Part shown: positions 1 to 12,200 of the stretch, one piece after another
How the letters are laid out: each line of letters starts with the position of its first letter
Position numbering within the stretch: the first letter of the stretch is position 1
Assembly: GCA_010094045.1 (NCBI GenBank)
Contig: ML986758.1
Coordinates: 1-64,000 of the forward strand
From: Lojkania enalia
Taxonomy: Eukaryota > Ascomycota > Dothideomycetes > Pleosporales
Reading direction: 5' to 3'
DNA: 64,000 nucleotides
The notes under the pieces: model-generated
The model's database searches: none
What the model saw: the letters and a program-made list of their open reading frames with translations, nothing else
Told to the model about the DNA's origin: nothing
Made by a program: the position numbers and the translations under genes

Positions 1-201
1 ATGTAGGTAGGCTATGTACTACGAGGAATGGGCCTCTCCCTTTTACCATCGCACGAATACAACACCCGTAGCAAGACCCGCAAAATCAAGTACATAAATA
101 TCCAATTACAAAACGTCACATGTTACAAACCAACCAGTTACAAACGCCAACAATAAATGCGCTCATGTGCCCTAAAACGCCGACATGCACTATCCAACCA
201 G

Positions 202-2546
202 CTACATAACCGCACAAGCCTGTCTCTGACACTGCGCCAGATAACCCTCATCCTCCTCGGTCCCCGCCCCTACCCCCGTCTTCCTAACCACGCCCTTCAC
301 AGTAATACTCTGCTCGCCCTCCGCATGCCACCAGCGCAAGATCTGCATATTCACCTTTGCATCCGCATCTAGGTTCCCGTCCAGCTCCTCCGTACTGATA
401 GTCCATTTCCCGCCGCTGACTTCCACGCCCGTCTGCCCGGCTGGGAAATGGAAAAGCGGGAGGAAGATGACCGTCGGTTTATCATCGGGCGTGGACGACG
501 GAGCTGCGATCTCGAGCCTGAAACTACAATTCCTTAAATCGAAACCGTACGCAGTAACATCGCCATGCGTCGCCACTGGCGTCGGTCTAACGAACGCCTC
601 GGCGGCCCTTAGACCCCGGATATCGGTGCCCCGGAAGGATTCCCGGCTCATGTTTTCTGCGGAGAGCGTCTTTTGAAGGTTTAAGGGAGTGACGTTGAGG
701 GTTTCCGAGGACTGCGCTTGCGAGTAGGAAGGACTGGTTAGATCCAGGCTAGCCCTAGACTCCAAGCCGCGGAAAGAGTCGTTGGATAACGGCATGTCGT
801 CTAAGGAGTAAATTGAAAGATCCTCGCCATTCCAATTGTCGCCCCAGAAATGCGTGTTGCTAGCGACATATGTCCACAGCGTGAACCCGTTTGCGGCGCT
901 ATCCTCTAGCGCGAAGTGGTTGGCGTCTAGGGCTGCAATTTGACTGCTATAGTCGCCGGTCTTATATGCGTGCTTGTCGTCCATGTCGTATGGGATACCA
1001 ATCTCGGTGAAGACACAGGGGTGAGTGCCCATGTATTCTGTGCCTTCTTCCCGCATGGCGGATAACTGGTGCGAGAAGCAATTTCGGATTGCCGTTTCGC
1101 CGATCTTGATGGCGAAGGCCGGCGTCAAGTATTTCCCGCGCAGCACCCCGAACACGTCGATGTTCCAGACGCGGTTCCATTTTTTGGTGAGTAGCGTGAT
1201 GCCGTCATAGAAGTGCGGCGCGAATATCATATTCGCGTCGTCGTCTGGCGTGCCCTTGATGCTCGGCGGAATCTCCATGACTGGCGGCTGGAAGAACATT
1301 AGTGAATCTGGGAATATCGATTTTATCATGCTGCTGTATTTCCGGTAGTGGTCCATGAAGTAGTAGTTGGTGAAGTACTCGTAGGTTATCGTCGCACCGT
1401 TTTTGGGGTCTTTGCTAAAATAATCTTTGCGCAGCATGGTGTCTGTAGTCGGATCCCAGACCCCGTGTTGCGCCCATATGCACTCGCCCAACCGCCACCC
1501 CGTATCCCTTTTCCATCCATATTTCGAATCGTCGTAGTCTGGTGACAACCATGCTGACTTCTCTTCAGGATCGATCAACGCGGTGCCGGATTTGTAAGGG
1601 CCCATGCCGCCAAAGTCCCACGTCTCAACCTCGCAAGCTCTACCCGATCCGGTCAATATTGCCTGCCAAGCCGTGGGCGAGGTGCCCTTCTGCAATTTCT
1701 GCTCCTTCGGAATTACAGTCAGATCTTGGTAGCTGATCAGGCCCCTATTCGGCTCGTTTAAGCTTTCCCAGCCTATGATTGGGTCGTGCCAGAGGTCGCC
1801 TGCTTCGTGTATGCGCTTCGCCAAGTGCTGTACGGCCGCAATGAAATGGTTTTGGAGATAATCTTGAATATTTTTTCCGTCGATGATGGCTTTTGGTGCA
1901 AAGTCTCTTCCACCGAAAAACAGTGTGAACATGACTTGGCAAGCGAGCCGTGTATAATTCGTGGCCCATATCATTTTGGGGAAGTTTGCGGGCTCCGGGT
2001 AGGTGTTGTGGACGAGGGCGGCTTCTGTTGCGTCGAAGAACTTGGGGTCCAGCCCGCATGCATACAACGTCCACATCGGAGCTCCTGAGCCCCCAGAGAA
2101 CCTTGACCACTAAGAGACTTATTAGAACAGATGGGGGGTACATTGATTGGACGCCTACATACGACGTCTTGGTGGGGATCCATGAATATGTAGAATCCAA
2201 ACCCTTTTGCTATCCGCAAGATGGAGACGGTGTGCTGTATCCACTCCTCGTCGTACTTCCCCGGCCCAGCATGCTCAATCGCCTCCCAGGTGAAGACATA
2301 TCTTATGGTGTTGTATCCCCACCCCCGTAACCGGGCGAAGTGCGTGGCGGCGTCCTCAACGGAGAACGGGCGGTTCACGAATGAAACATTATCGCCGTCG
2401 AAGAAGTTGTCGGCGACGTGCGAGGGCTGGTCTGGTGTCGCCGGGAACTTGGCGTCGGCGGCGCAGTTGATGCCATGGAGAGTTACTTCGCGGTCCTCGC
2501 TGTCGCGGAATCTGTGGCCGTCGATTCGCAGCCGGAGAGGAGACAT
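202..2546 (-). CDS. EGH1: GH5 (subfamily 12-like) steryl-beta-glucosidase / glucosylceramidase
   Basis: Two exons on the minus strand, 2546-2163 and 2109-202, joined across a 53-bp GT..AG intron (2110-2162) that restores the frame exactly, giving about 763 residues. The N-terminus has the family opening LHGINCAADAKFP and then MDPHQDVWSRFSGGSGAP. The acid/base motif is ESLNEPN, and the nucleophile region reads FTEIGIPYD. These match the fungal endoglucoceramidase-related proteins EGCrP1/EGCrP2 and yeast Egh1 (YIR007W), which hydrolyse glucosylceramide or ergosteryl-beta-glucoside in the cytosol or vacuole. No signal peptide is visible, as expected. The start at 2546 is preferred; an in-frame ATG at 2588 would add 14 residues. 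The choice between steryl glucoside and glucosylceramide as substrate is not decidable here. Confidence 0.9.
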
Positions 2547-2949
2547 GGTGGTATGTCGGACTGGGAGGAGAGAGAGGGGTAGAGACAAGAAGCCGGGCGG
2601 GGGCTGTCCACGGGCTCACTTCGTTCTTGTATGTAGTGTGGAGGCCTGCCCGGGGGATGTCCGTCCCCCAGTGTCATCACCACAGCCGGGCTAAGATGCG
2701 AGCGAGGTGCGAACCGATCGGGTGGCGCTAATGCGAGCGCATGGGCCGCCGGGACCAGGGATAACGCGAGCGGCTGTGAATGCCTCTCTAAAGGACAACT
2801 TTCACCATCCGCAACCATTACCCCGTATATAACCTCGCGCACCCACCACCACTCCCGCCCCGTGGGCACCTCACCTTTTTCTCCTCCTGCTAGTTGCCTC
2901 GACCACTGCCACTCCTTTGCAACATTTACGCCAGTTAATTTCGTGCGCC

Positions 2950-4607
2950 ATGATTCTGCGACTCGGCTCATTGGCACTGGGACTGCTCTCCACCACCCCT
3001 CTAGCCAGTGCCCTCTCCGCCTCCGAGATCCCCCATGACACCCCTGTATCGCAACTCCTGCAGGATGCGGGCGTCAAGCTTGCCACTGGCCGCACGCAAG
3101 AAGCCCTCACCTACTTCGACGTCGCCATCTCCCGCGACCCCCAAAACTACCTAACATACTTCAAGCGCGGCGCCGCCTACCTCTCCCTCGGAAAGGCCGA
3201 TAAAGCCCAGCATGACTTCGACAAAGTCCTGGAGATTCGGCCGGGATTTGAAGGTGCGCTCGTTCAAAGAGCAAAGATACGGAGCAGGAAGGCCGATTGG
3301 GTTGCTGCGCGAAAGGACTATGAAGCTGCGGGTAAGATGGAGGAGATCGCAGAACTGGAGGAAGCTCAGGGCGCCGCCGTACTAGCTGCGGAGGCAGCCG
3401 AGAAGGGCGACTGGGAGACTTGCGTGACGCAGGCTGGTGCTGCTATTGTGGTAGCCGGCGCAGCGCACGATATTCGAAAGCTGAGGGCTAGGTGTCGCTT
3501 TGAGAAGGGCGAAGTCATTGAGGGCATCAGCGATCTTCAGCACCTGGTTCAGATCAATACGGGAAATATTGAGCCGCATCTTCAGAGCTCCGCCATGGCC
3601 TTTTACTCTCTTGGCGAGACGGACAAAGCCCTGAAATACATTGCACAGTGTCTCCAGTCAGATCCGGATTCGAAGGCTTGCATGAAGCTGAGGAGGCGGG
3701 AAAAGAACCTCGACAAAGACTTGCAGAAGGTCCGTCAGCTGTTCGAGAAGCGCCAGTACGTTTCTGCTACCAAGCTCTTGGTTCCCCGCGGGGAAGAAGA
3801 GCCCGGCCTGCTCAAGGAAATTAAAGATGACTTCAAGGAATACGTTAAGCAAGGATATATCTACAAGAACTCTCCCGAGGGACTGTACTCCAGCCTCGTT
3901 GAGCTGACCTGCGAAGCATTCATGGGAGTAAGTGCACCAACAGTCGAAATGTGGAAGACAGGGCGCTAACTGGTTTGTAGATGAACAACATGAAGAAAGC
4001 CACCCCGTACTGTACAGAAGCACTCCAATTGAATCCAAACTCGCTGCATGGATTACTCAACCAAGCTCAAAGGCAGTTGGATTCCGATGAGTTCGAAGAC
4101 GCAATCCGGACTCTAGAAACTGCGAAAGAGCATCATCCTGGAAGCCAGAAGGTCCAAGAACTTCTTCAGAAGGCGCACACGCTCCTCAAGCGATCTAAGC
4201 AAAAAGACTACTACAAGGTCCTCGGTGTTAGTCGAGATGCTGACGAGCGTGATATCAAGAAAGCATATCGTAAGCTAACAAAGCAATACCACCCCGATAA
4301 AGCTTCTGCAAATAGCATGTCCCAGGAGGAAGCCCAGAAGAAGATGTCCGCGATTAATGAAGCTTATGAAGTCCTCTCCGACCCCGAGCTTAAGGCTCGG
4401 TTTGACAACGGCGACGACCCGAACAACCCAGAACAGCAACAGGGAGGCAACCCCTTCCATGGCTCTCCATTTGGTCCAGGAGGCGGCCAGCAGTTTTTCT
4501 TCAAGTCAGGACCTGGTGGTGGTTTCCCTGGCGGTGGCTTCAAGTTCCAGGGCGGAGGAGGAGGTGGAGGCGGCGGTTTCCAGTTCCCCGGTGGCTTTGG
4601 CTTTTAA
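2950..4607 (+). CDS. ER TPR-DnaJ co-chaperone (DNAJC3/p58IPK-like)
   Basis: Two exons, 2950-3927 and 3981-4607, with a 53-bp intron, encode about 534 residues. Residues 1-21 form a signal peptide (start [12 protein letters not shown]), so an ATG at 2950 is chosen over the one at 2917, which would bury the signal. The central part is a series of TPR units (for example [16 protein letters not shown]). A J domain covers about residues 402-470 with the HPD triad at 430-432, so it can stimulate Hsp70. The C-terminus is rich in Gly and Phe (about 490-534). This is the architecture of DNAJC3, an ER-lumen co-chaperone for BiP in protein folding and the unfolded-protein response. No KDEL-type tail is present. 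The upstream GH5 gene is divergent, with about 400 bp between the starts. Confidence 0.92.
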
Positions 4608-5121
4608 AGGGGGGCTGTTGTTATTGTTCTATGGCGTTGAATGGAAAGCATTGGGTGGAAGTTTTAAGGCATCTTCGGCGTTTGAATTGAGATGATTCAA
4701 GATCTCTTCCCACGTGGCTGTAAAACGGTGTAGAGAGTTTGATGGGCTTTGCCTACTTGAGATGTTAAATTTATAGTCTAAAAATAACATTCGCAAGCTG
4801 TCCTTCCGACATGGCTGTACCCCCGGCAGTCATGTATACCTTTCGGGCTAGACGACCTCCGAAATCTAGCCAATCAAGTAGCCCCGAAATCCGACGACAG
4901 ACCTCGGTACCTTCTCCACACTCCATTCCACACTCCCACTCCTGCGGAGCAAAGCAACGCCCTCAATTTTCGCCGAGGCAAACCCGCCCAAAATAAGCAT
5001 GTAGTTGAAATCCTAGCTCTGGCCCCGTTCCCTCATTCCTTTTCTTCCCCCGTAAACCCTTACCCCCATCCTTCATCCGCCGACTCCTTCTATTCCTCGC
5101 GACCCTCGATCGGATTACACC
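4608..5121. other. Intergenic region, no gene seen
   Basis: This 514-bp spacer holds the 3' flank of the J-protein gene and the promoter of the cytochrome b5-ACAD gene. The last 100 bp before the ATG are rich in C and T, as in many fungal promoters. No convincing ORF or RNA gene was seen. Confidence 0.6.
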
Positions 5122-6843
5122 ATGCCTCACCAGGTCCTGACCCGCGCCTCCGTTGCCGCGCATAACAAACCGGACGACCTCTGGATTATCGTCGACAGTA
5201 GAGTGTATGATCTCTCAGACTTTGTGGACGCACATCCAGGCGGCTCCGTCGTTTTAGAACAAGTAGCCGGCACAGACGCTACAAGTGCGTTCTACAATTT
5301 ACATCGCCAGGAAGTGCTTCAGAAATACGAGGACTTGTGCATTGGCACAATCGAGGGGGAGCAGAGCGAGGTCATAGTGCGGAAAGATGGGGAGCTGTCC
5401 CCAGTCCGGTACGCCGAACCGCTATGGCTCCGCCCCGAATTCAAATCACCGTATTTCCAGTCCTCGCACCGCGCCCTGCAGAGAAGAGTCCGCGAATTCG
5501 TAGACAAGCACGTCACACCCGAAGCCCAGGAGAAAGAGAAGGATGGCACTTATATCTCCCAAGCACTCATCGACCGCATGGCGGAAATCGATATGCTGGC
5601 CATGCGTTTAGGCCCCGGGAAGCATTTACAGGGCAAAATGCTAATGGGGGTAGTGAGGGGGGAAGAGTTCGATTATTTGCATGATCTAGTAGTAGCGCAG
5701 GAATTTGTTAGAGCGAATGCTAGGGGTTTCCAGGATGGAAATTTGGCGGGGATGATGATTAGTTTGACGGCGGTTATGCAGTGGATGGGGGATCAGGGGC
5801 TGAAAGAGAAACTTAAGGAGGAGGTGCTTAGCGGCAGGAAGAAGATGTGTTTGGCCATTACGGAGGCGTTTGCTGGCAGCGATGTTGCAGGCTTGAGAAC
5901 GACGGCTACCAAGACGAAAGATGGGAAGTTTTATATCATTCGAGGAACCAAGAAGTGGATCACGAATGGCATGTTTAGCGATTATTTTGTCACGGGTTGT
6001 AAGACTGAGAAGGGGTTCTCCGTCATCCTTGTCCCGCGACAGGAAGGGGTTGAAACGACGCTCATCAAGACGTCGTATTCGACAGCTGCAGGCACTGCTT
6101 TTGTCGAGTTCAACGATGTGAAGGTGCCAGTAAACCACCTTTTGGGCGAGGAACACAAAGGATTTGTTGTCATCAGTAAGTCTTGCTGAAAATTACTCCC
6201 TAGAATTGAACAGGATGCTGATCGAGACAGTGTCTAATTTCAATCACGAGCGCTTCATGATGAGCTGCGCCGTAATACGGTACTCGCGGACCGTTGTCGA
6301 GGAGTGTCTGAAATGGTGCAATCAACGGATAGTTTTTGGCAAGAAACTCATTGAACAGCCAGCTATACGGCAAAAGTACGCCCGTCCCTTCCTCCCCCTT
6401 TCTTTTTCTTTCTCGACAATTCGTCGTTGTGCGTCACACCGACCCCGTTACCTGTTTCACGAACCGATAGTCCCAAGCTAACAATATCTTCTTCCTCGTA
6501 CAACAGACTCGCGAAAATGATCTCGCACGTAGAAGCAAACCAAGCCTGGCTGGAATCCGTCGCCTACCAAATGTCCCACATGTCCTACGCGCAACAATCA
6601 AAGCACTTGGGCGGACCGATCGGCCTCCTCAAGTCGCACGCCACACGCTCCGCGCACGAAATCGCGGACGAGGCCGTCAATATATTTGGCGGGAGGGGCC
6701 TCACGCAGACGGGCATGGGACGGGTTGTGGAGCAGTTTCACCGCACGTACAAGTTCGATGCGATTCTCGGGGGGACGGAGGAGATTCTTGCAGATCTGGG
6801 GGTCAGGCAGGCGGTTAAGAATTTCCCGAAAGCTATGCTGTAG
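5122..6843 (+). CDS. Cytochrome b5-acyl-CoA dehydrogenase fusion
   Basis: Three exons, 5122-6175, 6231-6375 and 6507-6843, encode about 511 residues. The first acceptor was chosen at 6230 because it recreates the family motif MSNFNHERF; earlier AGs give a stop or an insertion. Residues 1-78 are a cytochrome b5 heme domain with HPGG (His38) and a second His at 61 as likely axial ligands. About residues 110-505 form an acyl-CoA dehydrogenase fold with FAGSDVAG and TKKWITNGMFSDYF segments. The fusion suggests that electrons from acyl-CoA oxidation pass to or from the b5 heme. The C-terminal loop reads ILGGTEEI, so the glutamate of the classical YEG motif is absent there. Substrate and compartment (peroxisome or mitochondrion) are not shown by the sequence. 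Confidence 0.92.
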
Positions 6844-8641
6844 CCGCTACCAGCGGGGAGGATACAGAATGGGAAAGTAGATTATGGTCGCATGGAGTTC
6901 GACTTAGATGCCTATACTTAGATGTCACTAGTTCCATCCAATAGCGCACTATATATAAGTATATGTGACGTTAAACAAAGGGCGATGGAGTCACTCCAGC
7001 ATTGCGGAAACAAGCAATAACGATAGTTTCCGGGTTCAAATGTCCCAGGACACAGATATCGAACTGTACAACTGTATTGAACGTAGCACGACTCGATGCT
7101 GCGTTTGCCCAGTGCTTTTGCTCCGTTCCATCCCATCCAATTCTAAATTAAACAATGCGAAATCCGATCGGGGAATAAGGATCCTAGGGTCCTAGCTCCT
7201 TTGGGACCGAAAGAGGGAATTGGGATCGCTTGCTGTTGCGGGGGGGGGGGGGTTCTGCGGTTAGGATCATCCTCCGTAGGCATGTATGGATCCGAGCATG
7301 TCGTATAATTCTACCGGCCCTCCATGAGCATATCCTACACTACCATTTTGACTGTTGTGCATGCACAAGACCGAGATGAAGCAGATGTGCAGGGCACGGA
7401 TCTAGATCGCCCATGCGACCACCTTCGCGGCACCTTGGCCAAGCACCTGGCGCATCACGCACATGTCTGCGGTGTGGAATCCAGCGCTGGGGGGGATGGC
7501 GAAGGCGCGGCGACCGGTGATTTCTAGAATCGGATGGCTGGTTTTGACTCCAGACGTATCTATGAACCTCAAGGGTAGAACGACGGGCTGTACGTACAGT
7601 GCAGTAGCGGGACGTGGGCGGCGGTAGCGTGCATACGGATCCCTAGCCCGCCTCGCCTAACCTTCCAGCCTCGCCGGCTCCCGCCAATCATGTGCGAGGC
7701 GCCACTCCGATGGGAACGAACCAGCGCGATGGAATGGATCTAGATTAAGGGCGTGGGACACGTGGCTGCGGCAATGTTGTTCATTGCTATTATTTTATAG
7801 TTATACTTCTTTTGGCCGTTTTTATTTTTTGAAGGAGGGAGGGAGGGCGGCATGAATGATGAGATTTGGGGATGGGGAATGTGGAATGAGATGGTGCCAG
7901 GTGTCAGCTGCACCGCACCGCACCGCACCGCCTCTGGCCGCCGCCAGGCTGGCTGGTCGATCACTCTGCTGTCTTGTCTACGTATCTGCCATTATTGTTA
8001 GTTGCAAAGCGCTAGGGAGGACGTGATTCGACCCCTCTCTTTCTTCCTCAACAGCCATATATCGGTGCCGGACGATGGCAAGGAGAAACGGCGGCAGAAC
8101 GTCCGTTCCTGCAGCAAACGTCGCACAGGATGGAAGGACGTGGAACTTCGGCACTCGTTTAGTATGTATGGATGGAGTCAGGCGAGCTGCTGCGAACCGG
8201 CGGTTGCAGGCTGGAGCGGTGCAAATAATGCGCATGCAGGAGCCGGGGCTGGTTGCGGGTCTGAGTCGTGTGCCTCGAGCAGGCGGCGAGCCAAGGGAAA
8301 GCCAGGTCAGGGCCCTGTAGTTCCACCGAGTGGCTTTATAAGACTGCCTGTCGCTGTCCGCAGCTCGCCGACTTCAAACCGACTATCCCGTCGTGACTGT
8401 TACCCTCCTTCGCCCTTCTGCCTCACGGATCGTCCTGGTTTGCACTGCAGCGTAGCTTCACGGAACTCGTGTGGGAAAGTACCGTTTGCGAGGAAGTATA
8501 TAAGAAGCCGGGCCTGCGAAGACAACTTTATCTCCGTTATCTGCCACGAACCCAACGCCACACATCGTCATCGCTGCAGCTCAGCTGCCCTCAACCACCG
8601 CCTCCAGCGCTCTCCGGCCTTCACATTCACCGCCGCGCTCC
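6844..8641. other. Intergenic region with short simple repeats
   Basis: About 1.8 kb without a supportable gene. It contains a run of 12 G near 7239 and four tandem CACCG units at 7911-7930. ORFs here are short and of non-protein-like composition. The right part is presumably the promoter and 5' leader of the Ubl-AN1 gene, with several pyrimidine-rich blocks at 8540-8640. Confidence 0.5.
7911..7930. repeat. CACCG x4 simple tandem repeat
   Basis: Four perfect copies of a 5-bp unit in an intergenic region. No function is evident. Confidence 0.8.
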
Positions 8642-9232
8642 ATGTATCGAACAAACAGCGTCTCGAGCCTGCGCTCCACTTCCACTGAACCCGACGAAAC
8701 AATGCAGATATTCATCAAGGACGTTTCCGGCCACAATAGTACGTACCCACCCTTCCGAACATCGGAACCGGCTTGTACAACCTCGCCCTCATCTGTGCCC
8801 AAAAAACTGACCAAGCCAGCCATCCCACTAACCATCCCCCCAAACACTACAATATCTACGCTCCGCACTCTCCTCAGTCTACGCACCTCCCTGCCTCCCT
8901 CCCTCCGCCTCGTCCACGCCGGCAAACACCTCTCCTCCCCCTCGCAGACCTTGCAATCCTACGCCATCCCACCAAACAGCACCCTGCACATGGCGTTGCC
9001 GCTGCGCGGCGGGATGCCGCCCAGGAAGATCCGCTGCTCGTTTAAAGCTTGCAGGGACGCGGCGCAGCGCATCGTGGGCGACTGTGGCTTCTGCGATGGT
9101 CATTTTTGTGGGAAGCATAGGTTGCTCGAGGACCATAAGTGTAGTGGGTTGGAGGATTGCAAGAAAGAGAGTCATGAGAGAAATAAGGAGAGGTTGGAGA
9201 GCGAGAGGACGGTGGCGATTAGGGGAATATGA
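8642..9232 (+). CDS. Ubiquitin-like / AN1 zinc-finger fusion protein
   Basis: Two exons, 8642-8738 and 8820-9232, joined across an 81-bp intron (branch CTGAC), give 169 residues. The splice is inferred because it turns an insertion into the ubiquitin-like run HNTIPLTIPPN. Residues 21-97 resemble ubiquitin: they begin MQIFIK, are 77 residues long, and end in LRGG. An AN1 zinc finger follows with C-x4-C, C-x2-C, C-x4-C-x2-H and x5-H-x-C spacing, then a charged tail. The first 20 residues are low complexity, so translation may instead start at 8702, placing Met1 as in ubiquitin. AN1 proteins act in stress response and with Cdc48/proteasome. The intron is a multiple of three and free of stops, so retention would insert 27 residues without a frameshift. 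Confidence 0.85.
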   Translation: MYRTNSVSSLRSTSTEPDETMQIFIKDVSGHNSTYPPFRTSEPACTTSPSSVPKKLTKPAIPLTIPPNTTISTLRTLLSLRTSLPPSLRLVHAGKHLSSPSQTLQSYAIPPNSTLHMALPLRGGMPPRKIRCSFKACRDAAQRIVGDCGFCDGHFCGKHRLLEDHKCSGLEDCKKESHERNKERLESERTVAIRGI

Positions 9233-12200
9233 GACCCTCTATCCTGTTCTATTCGTCCTAGAACTGTTTCGTAGGGGAAGGGGGAGGATGGAGAGCGTAT
9301 GATTGAATTTGAATTTGTAGGACCCCGCACTTTTTTTTTTTTTTTTTTTAAATTGGGGTTGAGGCTGCGGGAAACCCCAACTCTTAGGACCGGGTTAAGG
9401 CTCTTTTTTTCGTTTCTAAGACGGTAATGGGCTTGGTGATGGGTAATGATGTCGACGGGGCTTAGAGTCGACTGGTGCATGGCGTCGGGTCTACCTGGGG
9501 ACTTGTACATGGGTAGTTTGCCGTTACATTCGTGTCAAATATATTCTATTTTATCGAAACAACGGCCCCTGCTGCGGAGCGGTGGTCTTTTCCTGCCTCG
9601 TGAATGTTCTAAACCGCGCGCTCGCTAATCGCGCTTGTCCGACTGAAGAACGACTGTAGCACTCCGAGCCCATAGAGCTCAGCGTGCCTCGTTCTTCGGA
9701 CCTGTTTTTCGCCTGCTGTTGCAGCCCACACTGGCATTCAGCCTGTTCGTGGCGTCAGGATTTGCAGTCGGCTTGACGTCCAATGTGGAAGAAACCCAGC
9801 CAGACCTCCGTAAACATGGCATGTTTGCAGCTAGGTCATATTTCATAGGGTGACGGCGTCCCCTTAGAAAACGCAGTTTGTATCCGTCGTATGGGTCCCC
9901 CGGTGCATCCAGCCTCTCCGTGTTCCCGTAGTAAGCATAAAATAGCATATCCAAGGCGGCCATGGACGAAGCGGATGTACAGATCTTGTTGTTCTAGGGA
10001 AGGTTCTGAAATTCGGTGCTACGGGCAGAGTACGTAGCGTTCGATGATTTTTTGAAACTCATAACCTTTTTTTGGGGGGTTTTTTTTTTTTTTTTTTTGG
10101 TGTGGGGTGGGTTGTTTAAGGGGGATTGTGGGGCCTCGTCAATAGGGGAGAACGGTGGGATTTGACAGTCTTGTGGACAATTTGGAAGCGTGGTCTGAAG
10201 AAAATGGAATCATGACTGATATAAATATGTGGAGTTTCTGGGGATGTTGGCAAGATAATATTACAGCTATATGAAAACGGAGAAAGTAGAATATTTCAAT
10301 GAGAGGGGGGTGGGTTTGCGATTGTAAGGGAAACGAATGGTGTACTGGTTATCAGAGGTGGTGTAAAGGTTAGGAGAAGATTGGGAATTGGCGGTTGAGA
10401 GATGCTCATGGGGAATTCTTGTGTGGATTCGATATACGCGGTGAAGGCTGGAGATGATTGAAGAGAATCTACCTACTGACCTGGAAGATATGGATATTGA
10501 AGTATAGTTGCACGAAGGTTGATCTAAGAAAGGTTCTCAGATGCGAAGATGTATCGCATTTGTGTCATTTGCGATAAAATCTAGATGTTGGTGGTTGTAC
10601 ATGCGCAAACATTTGCTTGTTTTGAAGACAGCGGACTCTCGAAGCTGTTGCTGACAATTCTCTTTCTTTTCAACCCCTTTTTACATTAGAAGACCTTGCC
10701 TTCGGTTCCTAGGCTCATTGTGATGTTATTTGTTTCGCTTGACCCTGCCCGGTGCTGAAAGGGAGGAAAAGCACTGACATCTAATTCGAGGGCGGAGTAA
10801 GTTAAATGAGCGTTTGCTGCCCAACTGCAAGTGTACCTTTCCCAAGGCACGTTCCCATGCGGCGTCCTTGGACTATGGAAAGCGAATTGGTCACCCAGGG
10901 GACCAAGAGCGGACGCAATCTTAATTCATTGTCCGCTCTCCGTGCACTCTAGTAAGGCGCACTGCACTGTAGCGTTTAGAATGTCATCTGCCAAAAACCA
11001 AATATCGATTGTATGCCCGATATTCGACCAAAGGTCACGCGCCAAACTTACCATGGCTCGGGAACATTATTTCGGAGTGATTAATATCTGTGTTCGTCTC
11101 CTCTTTCTAAAGCTCTTGCACCTGATATGCCAAGGAACTGTGCCGTCGCCATTATGGTTGACATCTCGAGCTCGACAACAAGCCCAAGGCAATTATCGGA
11201 TACATTGTACTGCAACGAGAAGCATCATTTGGTGGCGAAATCGAACCCCACTGTGACGGATAATTCTTTGCTCAGCCGCCGTGGCGTATTGTCGGCGCAC
11301 AATGTACCCACTTGGTCAAGTCTACTAAAATGGACACGGACAAGATGGTAGCAACGGACAGGGTGGCACGGGAAGAGAGCCTATGTGAATGACGGATGGT
11401 GGTTGTTAGGCGGTATCTGAAGGTAGGACGAATGATCGAGATAGTTGTGGTAGTAAAGGGAAGTTTTACTCTTTTCAAGAAGTTTCTTGGCTAGTACAAC
11501 GTTGATTCCGGTTCTGTCTTTTGTAGTGGGGAAGATCATCCGCGCTGTAAAGAGAGATCTAAGAGTAACCGCAAATCATGCATCGACAGTTATGGTTAGG
11601 CCAGTTCAGGCTCTCTAGGCGAGCGAAGCTTGGAAGCTTGCCTATCCCGGCCCCGACCTTGATTCTAATGCGGAACCCCCAAGGGGGGGAAAATCGTCAC
11701 ACTCTTGGCGGAACACTTGGCCTCAACACTACAGATTCGCAGCGGCGATCATCCTGCGCTCCCCCCATCATCCCCGCTCTCCCACACTCCCGCCGCGCAT
11801 TCCACGCCGACACTCGCCCACTCATTCTTTGCTCCGCCCATGGGCTTGCGCGTTATCACTCTGGCTCGTCATCGTAGTGGCGCCCACCCGGAGAGATTCG
11901 GATGCTCACATGCAGATTTCGACGTGATCTAGATGACAAAGAGTGTTGCTACGACCATGGATCCCTCCCCTCGTCGCCTCTTGCATTGAGGCTGAGGCTC
12001 ATCCCGCGGGGCCTCACTGCGGCTTAACGGCTTCAAGTACCCTGGCCCCCAAGGTAGCCGGCTGGTCTTCTCTGTTGGGTAAAAGAAGCAGAAACGGAAG
12101 CGGGTGCTTGTTCGTAGGCGCAAAAGATCTCCTGCCTAGCCGATAGTCCAATTCGGACATCTGGTATCTTACACATAGGCTGTTGAGGCTGTGCAGGCAT

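Noticed and set aside
1745..2200. 151-codon minus-strand ORF overlapping the GH5 intron
   Set aside because: It reads through the intron in another frame; the spliced GH5 model explains the region.
8002..8688. 228-codon plus-strand ORF upstream of the Ubl-AN1 gene
   Set aside because: Composition is not protein-like and it overlaps the leader and start of the Ubl-AN1 gene in another frame.
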